Below are positions 1-6,688 of a DNA stretch of 7,633 nucleotides, piece after piece. The first letter of the stretch is position 1. Every line of letters begins with the position of its first letter. The DNA lies in the NCBI GenBank assembly GCA_011389755.1, contig JAABTR010000456.1, positions 1-7,633 of the forward strand, written 5' to 3'. Position numbers and translations under genes: made by a program. The stretch is from Deltaproteobacteria bacterium. Its GTDB lineage: Bacteria; Myxococcota_A; Polyangia; JAAYKL01. The notes under the pieces were generated by a model. That model did not search any database. It saw only the letters and a list, made by a program, of their open reading frames with translations, and was not told the DNA's origin.

Positions 1-24
1 GAAGACAAGGGCAGCGAGGAGTAG
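1..24 (+). CDS. possible C-terminal end of an upstream gene (partial)
   Basis: Reading in frame from base 1 gives seven codons, EDKGSEE, followed by a TAG stop at 22-24. The acidic, lysine-containing tail looks like an ordinary protein C-terminus, but seven codons cannot identify a family or prove coding. The other two + frames either stop within a few codons or run through low-quality sequence. If real, the gene lies almost entirely outside the window. No terminator is visible directly after it. Confidence 0.25.
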   Translation, partial: EDKGSEE

Positions 25-197
25 AGGTTAAAAATGCTTCGTGGGGTCGAACAAAAATCTGGGTTAATCTCGTCTTCCCCCCTTGCATGGAGACCGGGAA
101 TTGCGCAAGACTGGGGCCCGAATCGGCCGCAGACCCCAAAAAAAGAGGGTGCGGAGAGTGAAATCCTGAAAAAATGTATGCTGAACGCTTTTTCAGG

Positions 198-206
198 TGC
201 TATATT
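198..206 (+). promoter_or_regulatory. extended -10 promoter of the HU gene
   Basis: TG at 198-199, one base, then TATATT at 201-206 forms an extended -10 element (consensus TGnTATAAT, one mismatch). No good -35 box sits 16-18 bases upstream (178-183 reads ATGCTG), which is usual for extended -10 promoters. Initiation would fall near base 213, giving a leader of about 48 bases before the HU start. The match is by eye and unproven, but it is the best sigma-70-like element in the region and is correctly placed. Confidence 0.5.
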
Positions 207-245
207 CCGCGGAGCATCAAACAAGAAGATGCCCGAAATCTCGAA

Positions 246-257
246 AAGGAGAGGAAG
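246..257 (+). promoter_or_regulatory. ribosome binding site of the HU gene
   Basis: AAGGAG at 246-251 and the overlapping GAGGAAG at 251-257 give two purine-rich Shine-Dalgarno matches just before the ATG at 261. They decide the start: the same frame is open back to base 174, but the earlier ATG there lies upstream of the likely transcription start and has no comparable site. Confidence 0.7.
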
Positions 258-260
258 AAT

Positions 261-566
261 ATGCCTGCTGACAAAAAACCGATGACCAAAGCTGAAATCG
301 TGACGCACTTCGCCGAGACTTTCGATCTGACCAAAGCCGTGGCTTCGCAGATCGTCGACGAGTACGCCTCCTTGGCGGCGGCCCAGACCAAGAAGGTCGG
401 GGAATTTACGCTTCCTGGTGTCGGCAAGCTGGTAAAGACCAAACGCAGCGCACGCACCGGCCGCAACCCCGCCACCGGCGAGGAGATCAAGATTCCGGCC
501 AAGACCGTCGTCAAGATGAAAGTCGCCAAGGCTTGCCAAGACGCGGTGGTTCCACCGAAGAAGTAA
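261..566 (+). CDS. HU-family nucleoid DNA-binding protein
   Basis: The 101-residue product is a histone-like HU protein, a small dimeric protein that bends and compacts DNA in the nucleoid. Residues 8-45 form the helical dimerisation part. The hallmark follows: G53-V-G-K56 in the usual GFG/GVG turn, then a beta-arm with the family signature, including the R68-N69-P70 tip whose proline intercalates into DNA, and the following TGEEIKIPA stretch. Typical HU is about 90 residues; the extra length is a seven-residue basic N-terminal extension and a short PPKK tail. The ATG at 261 is chosen for its strong ribosome binding site; a second in-frame ATG (residue 8) would remove the extension. The gene has its own promoter and terminator, so it is probably monocistronic. 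HU and IHF subunits are related; the overall arm sequence fits HU better. The HU family call is very secure. Confidence 0.97.
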   Translation: MPADKKPMTKAEIVTHFAETFDLTKAVASQIVDEYASLAAAQTKKVGEFTLPGVGKLVKTKRSARTGRNPATGEEIKIPAKTVVKMKVAKACQDAVVPPKK

Positions 567-590
567 GCTCCGTGTGAGTTGTTAGGTCGC

Positions 591-643
591 AAGGGCGCGC
601 CTTGAAAGGTCTCTACATGGGACTCAGGCGCGCCTTTTTTTTT
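591..643 (+). terminator. intrinsic terminator of the HU gene, overlapping the convergent gene
   Basis: GGCGCGCC at 594-601 pairs with GGCGCGCC at 627-634. The stem is extended by A:T and G:T pairs at its base (591-593 with 635-637) and by a few pairs with one bulge toward the loop (602-605 with 624-626). The loop is about 18 bases. Nine T residues at 635-643 follow the right arm. This is a strong rho-independent terminator for the + strand, 24 bases after the HU stop. On the - strand the stem would be followed by only a short T stretch, so it is weak in that direction. Confidence 0.88.
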
Positions 644-2720
644 GGCGGCGGCGCGCCGCGCCCGCGGCCGCCGCGGCTATGATCGCGAGCCAGGAGAGCG
701 CGCTCAACAAGGCGGCCGCTCGCTGAAGAGGGGGGCGCTCGTAGATGAACGCGATGGGTCCGTCTCGGGCCGGCACGGACATCAAGAACCGGGGACCTTC
801 GGGGACCGCGCCGGCCCGCTCAATCTCGAGCGGTTCGTCTCCTCGGAAGGCCTTCCACAAGGGAAAGTACGCCGCCGGGAGCACGAGGCGCGACTCATTC
901 GTGGCTCCGGTGATCTTCGCCTCGATGCGCTCAGGAGACCAGCGCAAAAGCTTCGCTTCGCCCGGTCCTTCCAAGACGAGGGGGTTTTGGGGATCGGTGC
1001 TCGTCTCGTACACGTGCACGTCGCCGAATCGCCTCGCCAAGCGCAGGTCGTCGCGGACGGGGAAGGGCGCCAAGGATACGATCCAGTGCACACCGAGCCT
1101 GGCGAGCGCGGCCGGGGACTGGAGCATGGCGCGGATGAGCGGTTCGTCCTTGGACCACCTATGGACGAGGGGCAGCCCGGAGAAGATGGCGCAGGCCTCG
1201 TAGCCGAGCCTGAGCTTGGGGCGGTTTGTGCGCATGGGGCCCGAGGCGAAGATGTGTCGGTGGTAGATCTCGATCTTTTCGTCCTTTGAGCAGCGGTCTT
1301 TGTCGAGGCACAGGGGGCCGGGCTGGTACAGGACTCGTTCCAAAGGGCCCTTTGGCTGCGCGCCGATCCACCTCTCCGCGTCCTCGATCGATTCCCAAAG
1401 CGGCCCGCCCCGCACGCCCACCTCGGGTATCTTGGAGTAGTGTTCGGACCAGCCCGCGATGACCAGCGCCGCGGCCGCCGCGATCGTGGCGCCGGCCCGA
1501 ACCGAAGGGCGGGCGAGACGTCGGGCCAGGCCATTTTTGCCCAGGCGCTCGGCGAGCCGCCGCGCGCCCTCGTAGGCCTCATGTGCGGCCAGCCCTGCGA
1601 GGGGAAACCAGCACAGCTTCATCAACACCGCCAGGCGGGCCAGCTGGATACGGCGCGTGACGAAGTTGTCGCCCAGCGCCTCGAAGGCCCCCGCGAAGAC
1701 GGCGCAGGCGGCGAGGATCGAGACCAGCACAAGCGGCATCGCGCGGCGCCGGGACAAAAGCGCCAGCACGATCCCCAAGAGCCCGGCGTAGTGGCTGCCT
1801 TGGTAAAAGTTCTCGAAGATATCACCCGTGGCCAGACCCTTGGCGATGTCGCCGAAGGACAGCCACGCTCCGCCGAAGCCCTCGGTGGGAGCCTGAAAGG
1901 TCCACGCGCTCCCGTAGAGCAGCCACGGCGTGAGCCAGAAGGCAGCCAGCGCGAACCCGGCGATCGCGGCCAGGGCGATGGGGCCCAAGGTCTGGACAGG
2001 GTGTCTCCATGCCCGGCGGCGCGAGCCGACCACGGCGGTTAGGGCGAACAGGCTCAAAGCCAGGTAGACGAGCGACATGGGGTGGGCCAAGAGGGCGAGG
2101 CCCACAAGCGCTGCGCTGAGCGCCGCTCCCCTCCACCACGGGGTTTCACCTTCTCGGTGGAGGCGGCCCTCGAGCGCCAAGACGGCGTGCATGGTGAGCA
2201 GCGCGCCGAGCATGAAGGGCCAGACGCCCCAGTAGATGGTGGAGTGGTGGCCCCCCTCGGGCCAGCGGCCCACGTCCCCGGCGCACAAGACGGCCGCGAA
2301 GAGGCTCGCGGCCGGGGAGGCGAAGCGGCGGGTTGCCCCGTAGACCGTCATGGGGATCGCGAGGACCAACAGGACCAGGAGGGCGGCGTAGGCCTGCTCC
2401 CAGCTCCAAAACCCCAAGCTGGCCAGGCGCAGCCCAAAGACCAGCAGATCGCCGAGCACGGGATAGAAGACCCCCGCCGGATACCCCACGAAGGCCATGT
2501 GGCTGTAGCCGCTCAGGCGCCCCGAAGGCAACATGTGCTCCGCGGTGTGCCAGGCCTGGTACAGGTGGATCATGTGGTCCCCGGTGGCGGGCACCGCCAG
2601 GGCGAACAGATCCGGATGCAAGGCGGCGACGAACGCGATGAGCGCCGTCGGGGCGGCGATGCGGCGCCCGAGAGACACGAGGCGAAGACGGGCGGAGCTA
2701 GAAAGGGAGGTGCGTATCAT
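624..2720 (-). CDS. polytopic membrane protein, YfhO/PTPS-related GT-C glycosyltransferase-like
   Basis: This 698-residue inner-membrane protein has about ten or more hydrophobic segments (near 21-43, 86-104, 109-128, 160-183, 196-230, 243-270, 310-347, 358-378, 406-424), a soluble region at about 425-660 and a final segment at 666-689 with a basic tail. After the first segment comes an extracytoplasmic loop with D48-H-M-I-H52, then GRLSGY, GYPAG and FYPVLGDLL, the pattern of the PTPS-related/YfhO membrane families, where the first acidic residue is the expected GT-C catalytic site. The soluble part also looks like YfhO: LGVHWIVSL at 542-550, FGDVHVYE at 565-572 and a YFPLWKAF motif at 618-625. 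Such proteins are thought to transfer sugars from lipid-linked donors to envelope glycans, but substrates are mostly unknown, so the enzymatic role is inference. The ATG at 2720 has only a weak ribosome binding site. The gene converges on HU and diverges from the transglutaminase-like gene. Confidence 0.88.
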   Translation of the reverse strand: MIRTSLSSSARLRLVSLGRRIAAPTALIAFVAALHPDLFALAVPATGDHMIHLYQAWHTAEHMLPSGRLSGYSHMAFVGYPAGVFYPVLGDLLVFGLRLASLGFWSWEQAYAALLVLLVLAIPMTVYGATRRFASPAASLFAAVLCAGDVGRWPEGGHHSTIYWGVWPFMLGALLTMHAVLALEGRLHREGETPWWRGAALSAALVGLALLAHPMSLVYLALSLFALTAVVGSRRRAWRHPVQTLGPIALAAIAGFALAAFWLTPWLLYGSAWTFQAPTEGFGGAWLSFGDIAKGLATGDIFENFYQGSHYAGLLGIVLALLSRRRAMPLVLVSILAACAVFAGAFEALGDNFVTRRIQLARLAVLMKLCWFPLAGLAAHEAYEGARRLAERLGKNGLARRLARPSVRAGATIAAAAALVIAGWSEHYSKIPEVGVRGGPLWESIEDAERWIGAQPKGPLERVLYQPGPLCLDKDRCSKDEKIEIYHRHIFASGPMRTNRPKLRLGYEACAIFSGLPLVHRWSKDEPLIRAMLQSPAALARLGVHWIVSLAPFPVRDDLRLARRFGDVHVYETSTDPQNPLVLEGPGEAKLLRWSPERIEAKITGATNESRLVLPAAYFPLWKAFRGDEPLEIERAGAVPEGPRFLMSVPARDGPIAFIYERPPLQRAAALLSALSWLAIIAAAAAGAARRRQKKRRA

Positions 2721-2763
2721 TTGTTTCGTCAGCTTGGTTCTTTTTTGGGTTGCGGCCTGTGGC

Positions 2764-2795
2764 TTGACCTCTTCGGGACTTTATAGAGATATGTT
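2764..2795 (+). promoter_or_regulatory. candidate promoter of the transglutaminase-like operon
   Basis: TTGACC at 2764-2769 matches the sigma-70 -35 consensus at five of six positions. Downstream, GATATG at 2788-2793 (18-base spacing) or TATGTT at 2790-2795 (20-base spacing) could be the -10. Neither -10 is strong, so the -35 is the main support. Transcription would start near 2800, about 60 bases before the chosen start codon. Confidence 0.35.
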
Positions 2796-2848
2796 TTAAA
2801 GCAAAAGTCGTGTCGATAGAAAATGTTGGGGGTGGGACGCGGGTCGCG

Positions 2849-2854
2849 AGGAGA
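2849..2854 (+). promoter_or_regulatory. ribosome binding site fixing the start at 2861
   Basis: AGGAGA lies six bases before the ATG at 2861. It decides the start against the in-frame GTG at 2810, which would add 17 residues in front of the signal peptide and has no Shine-Dalgarno match. Confidence 0.7.
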
Positions 2855-2860
2855 GTGTGG

Positions 2861-5800
2861 ATGAACAAGAAGAGCTTGGCAGTCGGGTTTTGTTTTGTGT
2901 TTTTGGCGGCGGCGCCCCTCGCGTGCGGCTCGGTGCGCCCGCCGCAGCTGCGCACGCCCCCGTCGAAAGCCGGCCCCGAGCGGGAGGCCCTCGCGCAGGC
3001 GGTGGAGACTTACTACTCAGTGGCCACGGTGGCCGGGATGAGACAGGCGGTGGCGGCGGCTGCGCAGGCGTCGCCTTCGAGCGCCCTCTACCACGAGATA
3101 GCGGCCGACCTCGCGGCGCTCGAGGCGAGGCACGCCGACCAATTCGACCACCTGTGCGACGCTCTGCTCGACGCCACCGGCGACGCCCCGGTCCTCCATC
3201 TTCAAAAGCTCGCCGAGATGTCATGGACGCTCGAGCAGCGCCGCCGCGCCGAAGCTCTGTTTGAGACGCTGCGACGAAGCCACCCGTCGGCCGAGGTGCG
3301 CAGCGGCGCGGCGTATCTCTTGTCGGTCTCTCTCGAGCGGCGGGGGCAGCTCGAGATCGCGGAGTCTCTGGGCCGGAGCCTGGGGTGGTCTGTGCCGCTG
3401 GGCGTGGTGGGGACCTGGGACAATGAGCAGGGCAAGGGGTTCAATATCGCCTATCCGCCTGAGGTCCGGCTCGATCTCGAGGACAGGTACCCGGGGCAGC
3501 GGGTCGAGATCGGCTGGCGAGCCGAGCCTCCGCAGACCCGGCGTGGTTTGATAGACCTCTACGAACAGATGTACCCCGACAGCTGGGCGGTGGCCTACGC
3601 AGCCGGGTCGTTCGAGGTGGCGGCTGCGGGGAGCTACGAGCTGCGGCTCGCCACCGGTGACGGGGTCAAGGTCTGGGTGGACGGGGCCCTCGTCTTCGAG
3701 GATCGCCAGATAAGCGGCTGGATGTTCGACGGCGTGGTGATCCCTCTGCCCCTGGACGCCGGCTCCCACGCGGTGCTCATCAAGTCGGCGCAGGAGCGCG
3801 GGGGCTGGTCCCTGGGCGCGCGGATCACGGGGCCGGGGGCCGAGCCTGTCGAGGCCGGGGTGCTCGAGGCGGCGCCTCTCGCGTCGGCAAAAGCCTTAAA
3901 AGAAGGCGGCGCGGTCGCGGACGCCGGCGCCGTCATCGCGCGCCGCCTGGAGGGGCTGAGTGGGCCGGCGGTTCGGAAGATGATGCACCACCTGTGGTGG
4001 TGCGAGCAGCTGGGCCTCGATAACCCCGGAGCTCAAGGCGCCGAGGCGCTGGTCGAGGAGCACCCGGCCGGCCTGCGCGCCCGCATCGCCCTGGCCCTGG
4101 CGTTGTGGAGGAACGGCGAGCGCGCCCAGACGTCCGATCTCTTGGATCGGCTGAGCGAGCAGGCAGGCGATGAGCTCATCGAGCTGGCCCTTAAAAAAAT
4201 TCGTTTTCAGAGGCAAAACGATCTGGAGAGCAGCGCGCGGGACGCGGCGGTGAAGCTGGCCGAAAAAGCTCCGGATCTCCCGGGCGTGTGGTTCGCGCTG
4301 GAGAGGGCGTATGCCATGGAGGGCTGGAGCGAGGATCGCTGCCGCGCCCTGGAAGAGGCCGATGCGCGCTGGCCGCGGTGGCCGAAAATTCGACGCGCGC
4401 TGGCCGACTGTCTCGACGACCTGGGATACGACCGGGAGGCCCAGCGCATGAGGCTCGAGCTGCTCGAGGAGCTGCCGGGGAGCACGAGCCTCTTGTACCG
4501 GGCCTACCTTCAGGCCCTAAAGGCCCTCGATTACAAAGAAGCCTTGGACTACGCCGAACAGACCGTTCGGGTGCGACCGGATCGATTCGGGCCCCGCCTC
4601 AGGCTCGCGCGGGTGCTGCGAAAGATGCACCGGGACGAAGAGGCCCGCGCGCAGCTCAAAAAGCTCATCGAGCTGGCGCCCACCGCGGCCCCGGCCTTTG
4701 AGACGCTGGCCCAGATGGCCTACCGGGGCGGGGACACGGGCGCGGCGGTGGCTAACTGGCGCCGGGCGCTCGAGCGGGAGCCGGACAACGAGAAGATCGC
4801 CCAACGCCTGGACTACCTGGCACCCGCCGAGGCCGGTCCGTGGGCCGAAGACGTCCCGAGCGACGAGGATATCGCCGCGGTCATCGCCTCCCGAGACGCG
4901 CTGGAGCCGAGCCCTGGGGCGGACGTGGCGCTGCTGCTCGATCACGAGGTGGCCTGGCTGCGAACCGACGGGAGCTCGGTCAGCGTCGTCACGTTTGTGA
5001 GCCACGCCCTCAACGTGTCCGGGAGGGACCGGATCACGGAGTACAGCGCGCGCCCCGGGGGCACGGTGCGGGTGCTCGAGGCGTACTCCATCGGCCCTGA
5101 CGGGCAGCGCAAAGAGGCCTCCTCCATCCGCGATTCGACCATTCGATACCGCGGGCTCGAGGTGGGCTCCACCGTCGTGGTCCAGTACCGCATCGACACA
5201 CCGCCCAACCATGTCATCGGCGACTACTACTCCTCGACGTGGTGGTTCCAATCGCCCAAGGACCAATACCTTCGCTCCGAGTACGTTTTGTGGGCCCCCC
5301 GCGGCGCGGCGCTGTCTACCTATGTAAACGGGGAGGTGGAGGTGGGCGAGCGCGCGGACAAGGGGCGGGTGCGCCGGTCCTGGCGCGCAAAGAACACGCC
5401 GGTCCTCGTTCCGGAGAGCCATTGCCCCGGGGCCGGCGAGATCGCCTGGCACCTCCAGGTGAGCACGGTCCCGACCTGGGACCTCTTCGTGGAGTGGGAA
5501 AAGGCGCTGCTGCACAACGCGTTTCGCCGAAGCCCCGAGCTGGTCGCCCTGGCGCAGCAGCTCGGCGAGGGGGCCGAAACGAAAACCCAGCGTCTCGAGC
5601 GGATCCAGTCCCACCTGGCCGGCGAGGTGAGCTACCAGCAGGACTACGAAAACCCCATCGCGGGGGTCAAGCCCCACGCGGCGCCGATGGTGCTCGCCCG
5701 GGGCTACGGAGACTGCAAGGACAAGTCGGTGCTGTTCATCACGTTGGCCGGGCTGCTCGGCATCGAGACCCGGTTCGCCCTGGTGCGCACCCGCGACTTG

Positions 5801-6688
5801 GGGCCCGTTCGCAAAGAGGTGCCGGCCCAGCAGTTCAACCACGCCATCGTCTATGTCCCGCCCCAAGAGGGGATCGAGGAGGGGCGTTTCTTCGATCCCA
5901 CCGCGGACTCCCTCGACGTGAGCGTGCTGCGCGATGACGTCCAAGGGACCACTGCCTTTATCTTGGACCTCGAGGCCGAGAATTTCGAATGGATCGAGAT
6001 CCCCTACCAGAATGCAAAGCTGAGCTTCACGATTTACGACCTGGACGTCGCCTTGGCCGCGGACGGCTCCGCAGAGATCGAGATGACCATGGAGCTGCAG
6101 GGCAAGGTGGCGTCTCTTTTCCGCAGACTCTCGCGCAACGCCGAGCAGCTCGAGCAGGTGCTCCAGCACGTGGTGCACGGTGTGAACCCGGGCGCGCGCC
6201 TCGGAGGTTACGAGTTCGTAGAAAAAGAGAAGCTCGACCGGCCGGTCAAGCTCACCTTGTCGTTTGAAACGCCGTCCCTCGGCCGCTTCGAGCAGGGCGA
6301 GATGCGGCTCGTGCTCCCGGCGGATCTGCACCCCGAGAAGCTCTTCAGCCTGGATACGCGCCGGCACGACCTCTTGCTCGGCGTGCCATCGCAAGTTTCT
6401 TGGCGTCAGCGCATCGAGGTGCCCCGCGGGTTTGTGGTCAAGCTCCTGCCGAAGAATTACCGGCTCGAGGCCGAGTGCCTGACTTTTCATCGCGAGGTGG
6501 TGTATGAGGGGGGGGTGATTTCGGCCGAGCAGACCTTGAAAAACGCCTGCGAGCGCATCGACGCATCGGACTACGGGGCGTATCGAAAGCAGGTCAACGA
6601 GCTGAGCCAGGCCCTCGAGGAGTCGGTGGTCATGACCAAGCGCAAGGGCGGCAAGGGGCCGTCTTCGCGAGCGGGTGAGGCGGGGTGA
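2861..6688 (+). CDS. exported PA14-TPR-DUF3857-transglutaminase-like protein
   Basis: The 1275-residue product begins with MNKKSLAVGFCFVFLAAAPLAC, an export signal; Cys22 suggests a lipoprotein, but Pro at -3 makes the lipobox non-canonical. Residues 40-180 are helical and alanine-rich, TPR-like. Residues about 190-325 resemble a PA14 beta domain, with G266-D-G-V-K-V-W-V-D-G275 typical of its core. Residues about 393-655 hold TPR repeats, clearest at 553-650. A DUF3857 domain follows (about 698-850), then a transglutaminase-like fold with the full triad: C952 in YGDCKD, H994 in FNHAIVYV and D1012 in FFDPTA. A beta-rich region ends the protein. The family acts in the periplasm or at the cell surface; catalysis may be peptide cleavage or cross-linking, and the substrate is unknown. 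PA14 suggests glycan binding (inference). The gene leads a probable operon with the MutS-related gene. Confidence 0.94.
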   Translation: MNKKSLAVGFCFVFLAAAPLACGSVRPPQLRTPPSKAGPEREALAQAVETYYSVATVAGMRQAVAAAAQASPSSALYHEIAADLAALEARHADQFDHLCDALLDATGDAPVLHLQKLAEMSWTLEQRRRAEALFETLRRSHPSAEVRSGAAYLLSVSLERRGQLEIAESLGRSLGWSVPLGVVGTWDNEQGKGFNIAYPPEVRLDLEDRYPGQRVEIGWRAEPPQTRRGLIDLYEQMYPDSWAVAYAAGSFEVAAAGSYELRLATGDGVKVWVDGALVFEDRQISGWMFDGVVIPLPLDAGSHAVLIKSAQERGGWSLGARITGPGAEPVEAGVLEAAPLASAKALKEGGAVADAGAVIARRLEGLSGPAVRKMMHHLWWCEQLGLDNPGAQGAEALVEEHPAGLRARIALALALWRNGERAQTSDLLDRLSEQAGDELIELALKKIRFQRQNDLESSARDAAVKLAEKAPDLPGVWFALERAYAMEGWSEDRCRALEEADARWPRWPKIRRALADCLDDLGYDREAQRMRLELLEELPGSTSLLYRAYLQALKALDYKEALDYAEQTVRVRPDRFGPRLRLARVLRKMHRDEEARAQLKKLIELAPTAAPAFETLAQMAYRGGDTGAAVANWRRALEREPDNEKIAQRLDYLAPAEAGPWAEDVPSDEDIAAVIASRDALEPSPGADVALLLDHEVAWLRTDGSSVSVVTFVSHALNVSGRDRITEYSARPGGTVRVLEAYSIGPDGQRKEASSIRDSTIRYRGLEVGSTVVVQYRIDTPPNHVIGDYYSSTWWFQSPKDQYLRSEYVLWAPRGAALSTYVNGEVEVGERADKGRVRRSWRAKNTPVLVPESHCPGAGEIAWHLQVSTVPTWDLFVEWEKALLHNAFRRSPELVALAQQLGEGAETKTQRLERIQSHLAGEVSYQQDYENPIAGVKPHAAPMVLARGYGDCKDKSVLFITLAGLLGIETRFALVRTRDLGPVRKEVPAQQFNHAIVYVPPQEGIEEGRFFDPTADSLDVSVLRDDVQGTTAFILDLEAENFEWIEIPYQNAKLSFTIYDLDVALAADGSAEIEMTMELQGKVASLFRRLSRNAEQLEQVLQHVVHGVNPGARLGGYEFVEKEKLDRPVKLTLSFETPSLGRFEQGEMRLVLPADLHPEKLFSLDTRRHDLLLGVPSQVSWRQRIEVPRGFVVKLLPKNYRLEAECLTFHREVVYEGGVISAEQTLKNACERIDASDYGAYRKQVNELSQALEESVVMTKRKGGKGPSSRAGEAG

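Larger units (their letters stand above)
25..260. other. non-coding leader region upstream of the HU gene
   Basis: This stretch is clearly less GC-biased than the genes and has no convincing coding frame. It holds A-rich patches (A7 at 138-144), an 8-base palindrome TTGCGCAA at 101-108, a weak hairpin with TGGGG at 112-116 pairing with CCCCA at 134-138, and the promoter and ribosome binding site of the HU gene at its 3' end. The hairpin is followed by A rather than T on the + strand, so it is not an intrinsic terminator in that direction. I see no tRNA or recognisable riboswitch. Confidence 0.5.
2721..2860. promoter_or_regulatory. divergent intergenic promoter region
   Basis: This 140-base gap separates two divergently transcribed genes and is AT-rich in its middle (about 2735-2825) against a very GC-rich background, as expected for back-to-back promoters. 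For the - strand gene, TCGACA (complement of 2811-2816) followed 17 bases later by CATATC is one weak candidate; a TATAAA (complement of 2780-2785) is another possible -10. The close spacing means one regulator could act on both genes, but I see no clear operator palindrome. Confidence 0.5.

Noticed and set aside
112..144. Hairpin TGGGG/CCCCA followed by a homopolymer, considered as a terminator of the upstream gene
   Set aside because: The stem is only about five pairs and the homopolymer on the + strand is A, not T; on the - strand the T run lies on the wrong side of the stem.
174..260. Longer HU start at ATG 174
   Set aside because: The added 29 residues do not resemble HU, that ATG lies upstream of the likely transcription start, and the ATG at 261 has a strong ribosome binding site.
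34..285. Open frame of 83 codons upstream of and overlapping the HU gene
   Set aside because: The product has no family resemblance, the frame overlaps the HU start and spans the HU promoter, and codon use is unlike the real genes.
642..1289. Open frame on the + strand (and others at 1440-2042 and 2082-2786) opposite the membrane protein
   Set aside because: These are antisense shadows of the membrane protein gene, with arginine/glycine-rich low-complexity products and no supporting ribosome binding sites.
2810..2860. Longer start (GTG 2810) for the large exported protein
   Set aside because: It would put 17 residues ahead of a clean signal peptide and lacks a Shine-Dalgarno site, while ATG 2861 has AGGAGA six bases upstream.
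4517..6490. Open frame of 657 codons on the - strand inside the transglutaminase-like gene
   Set aside because: It lies wholly antisense to a gene with clear domains and a catalytic triad. Its product is rich in H, R, G, L and E without any recognisable motif, as expected when GC-biased third positions suppress stops on the opposite strand.
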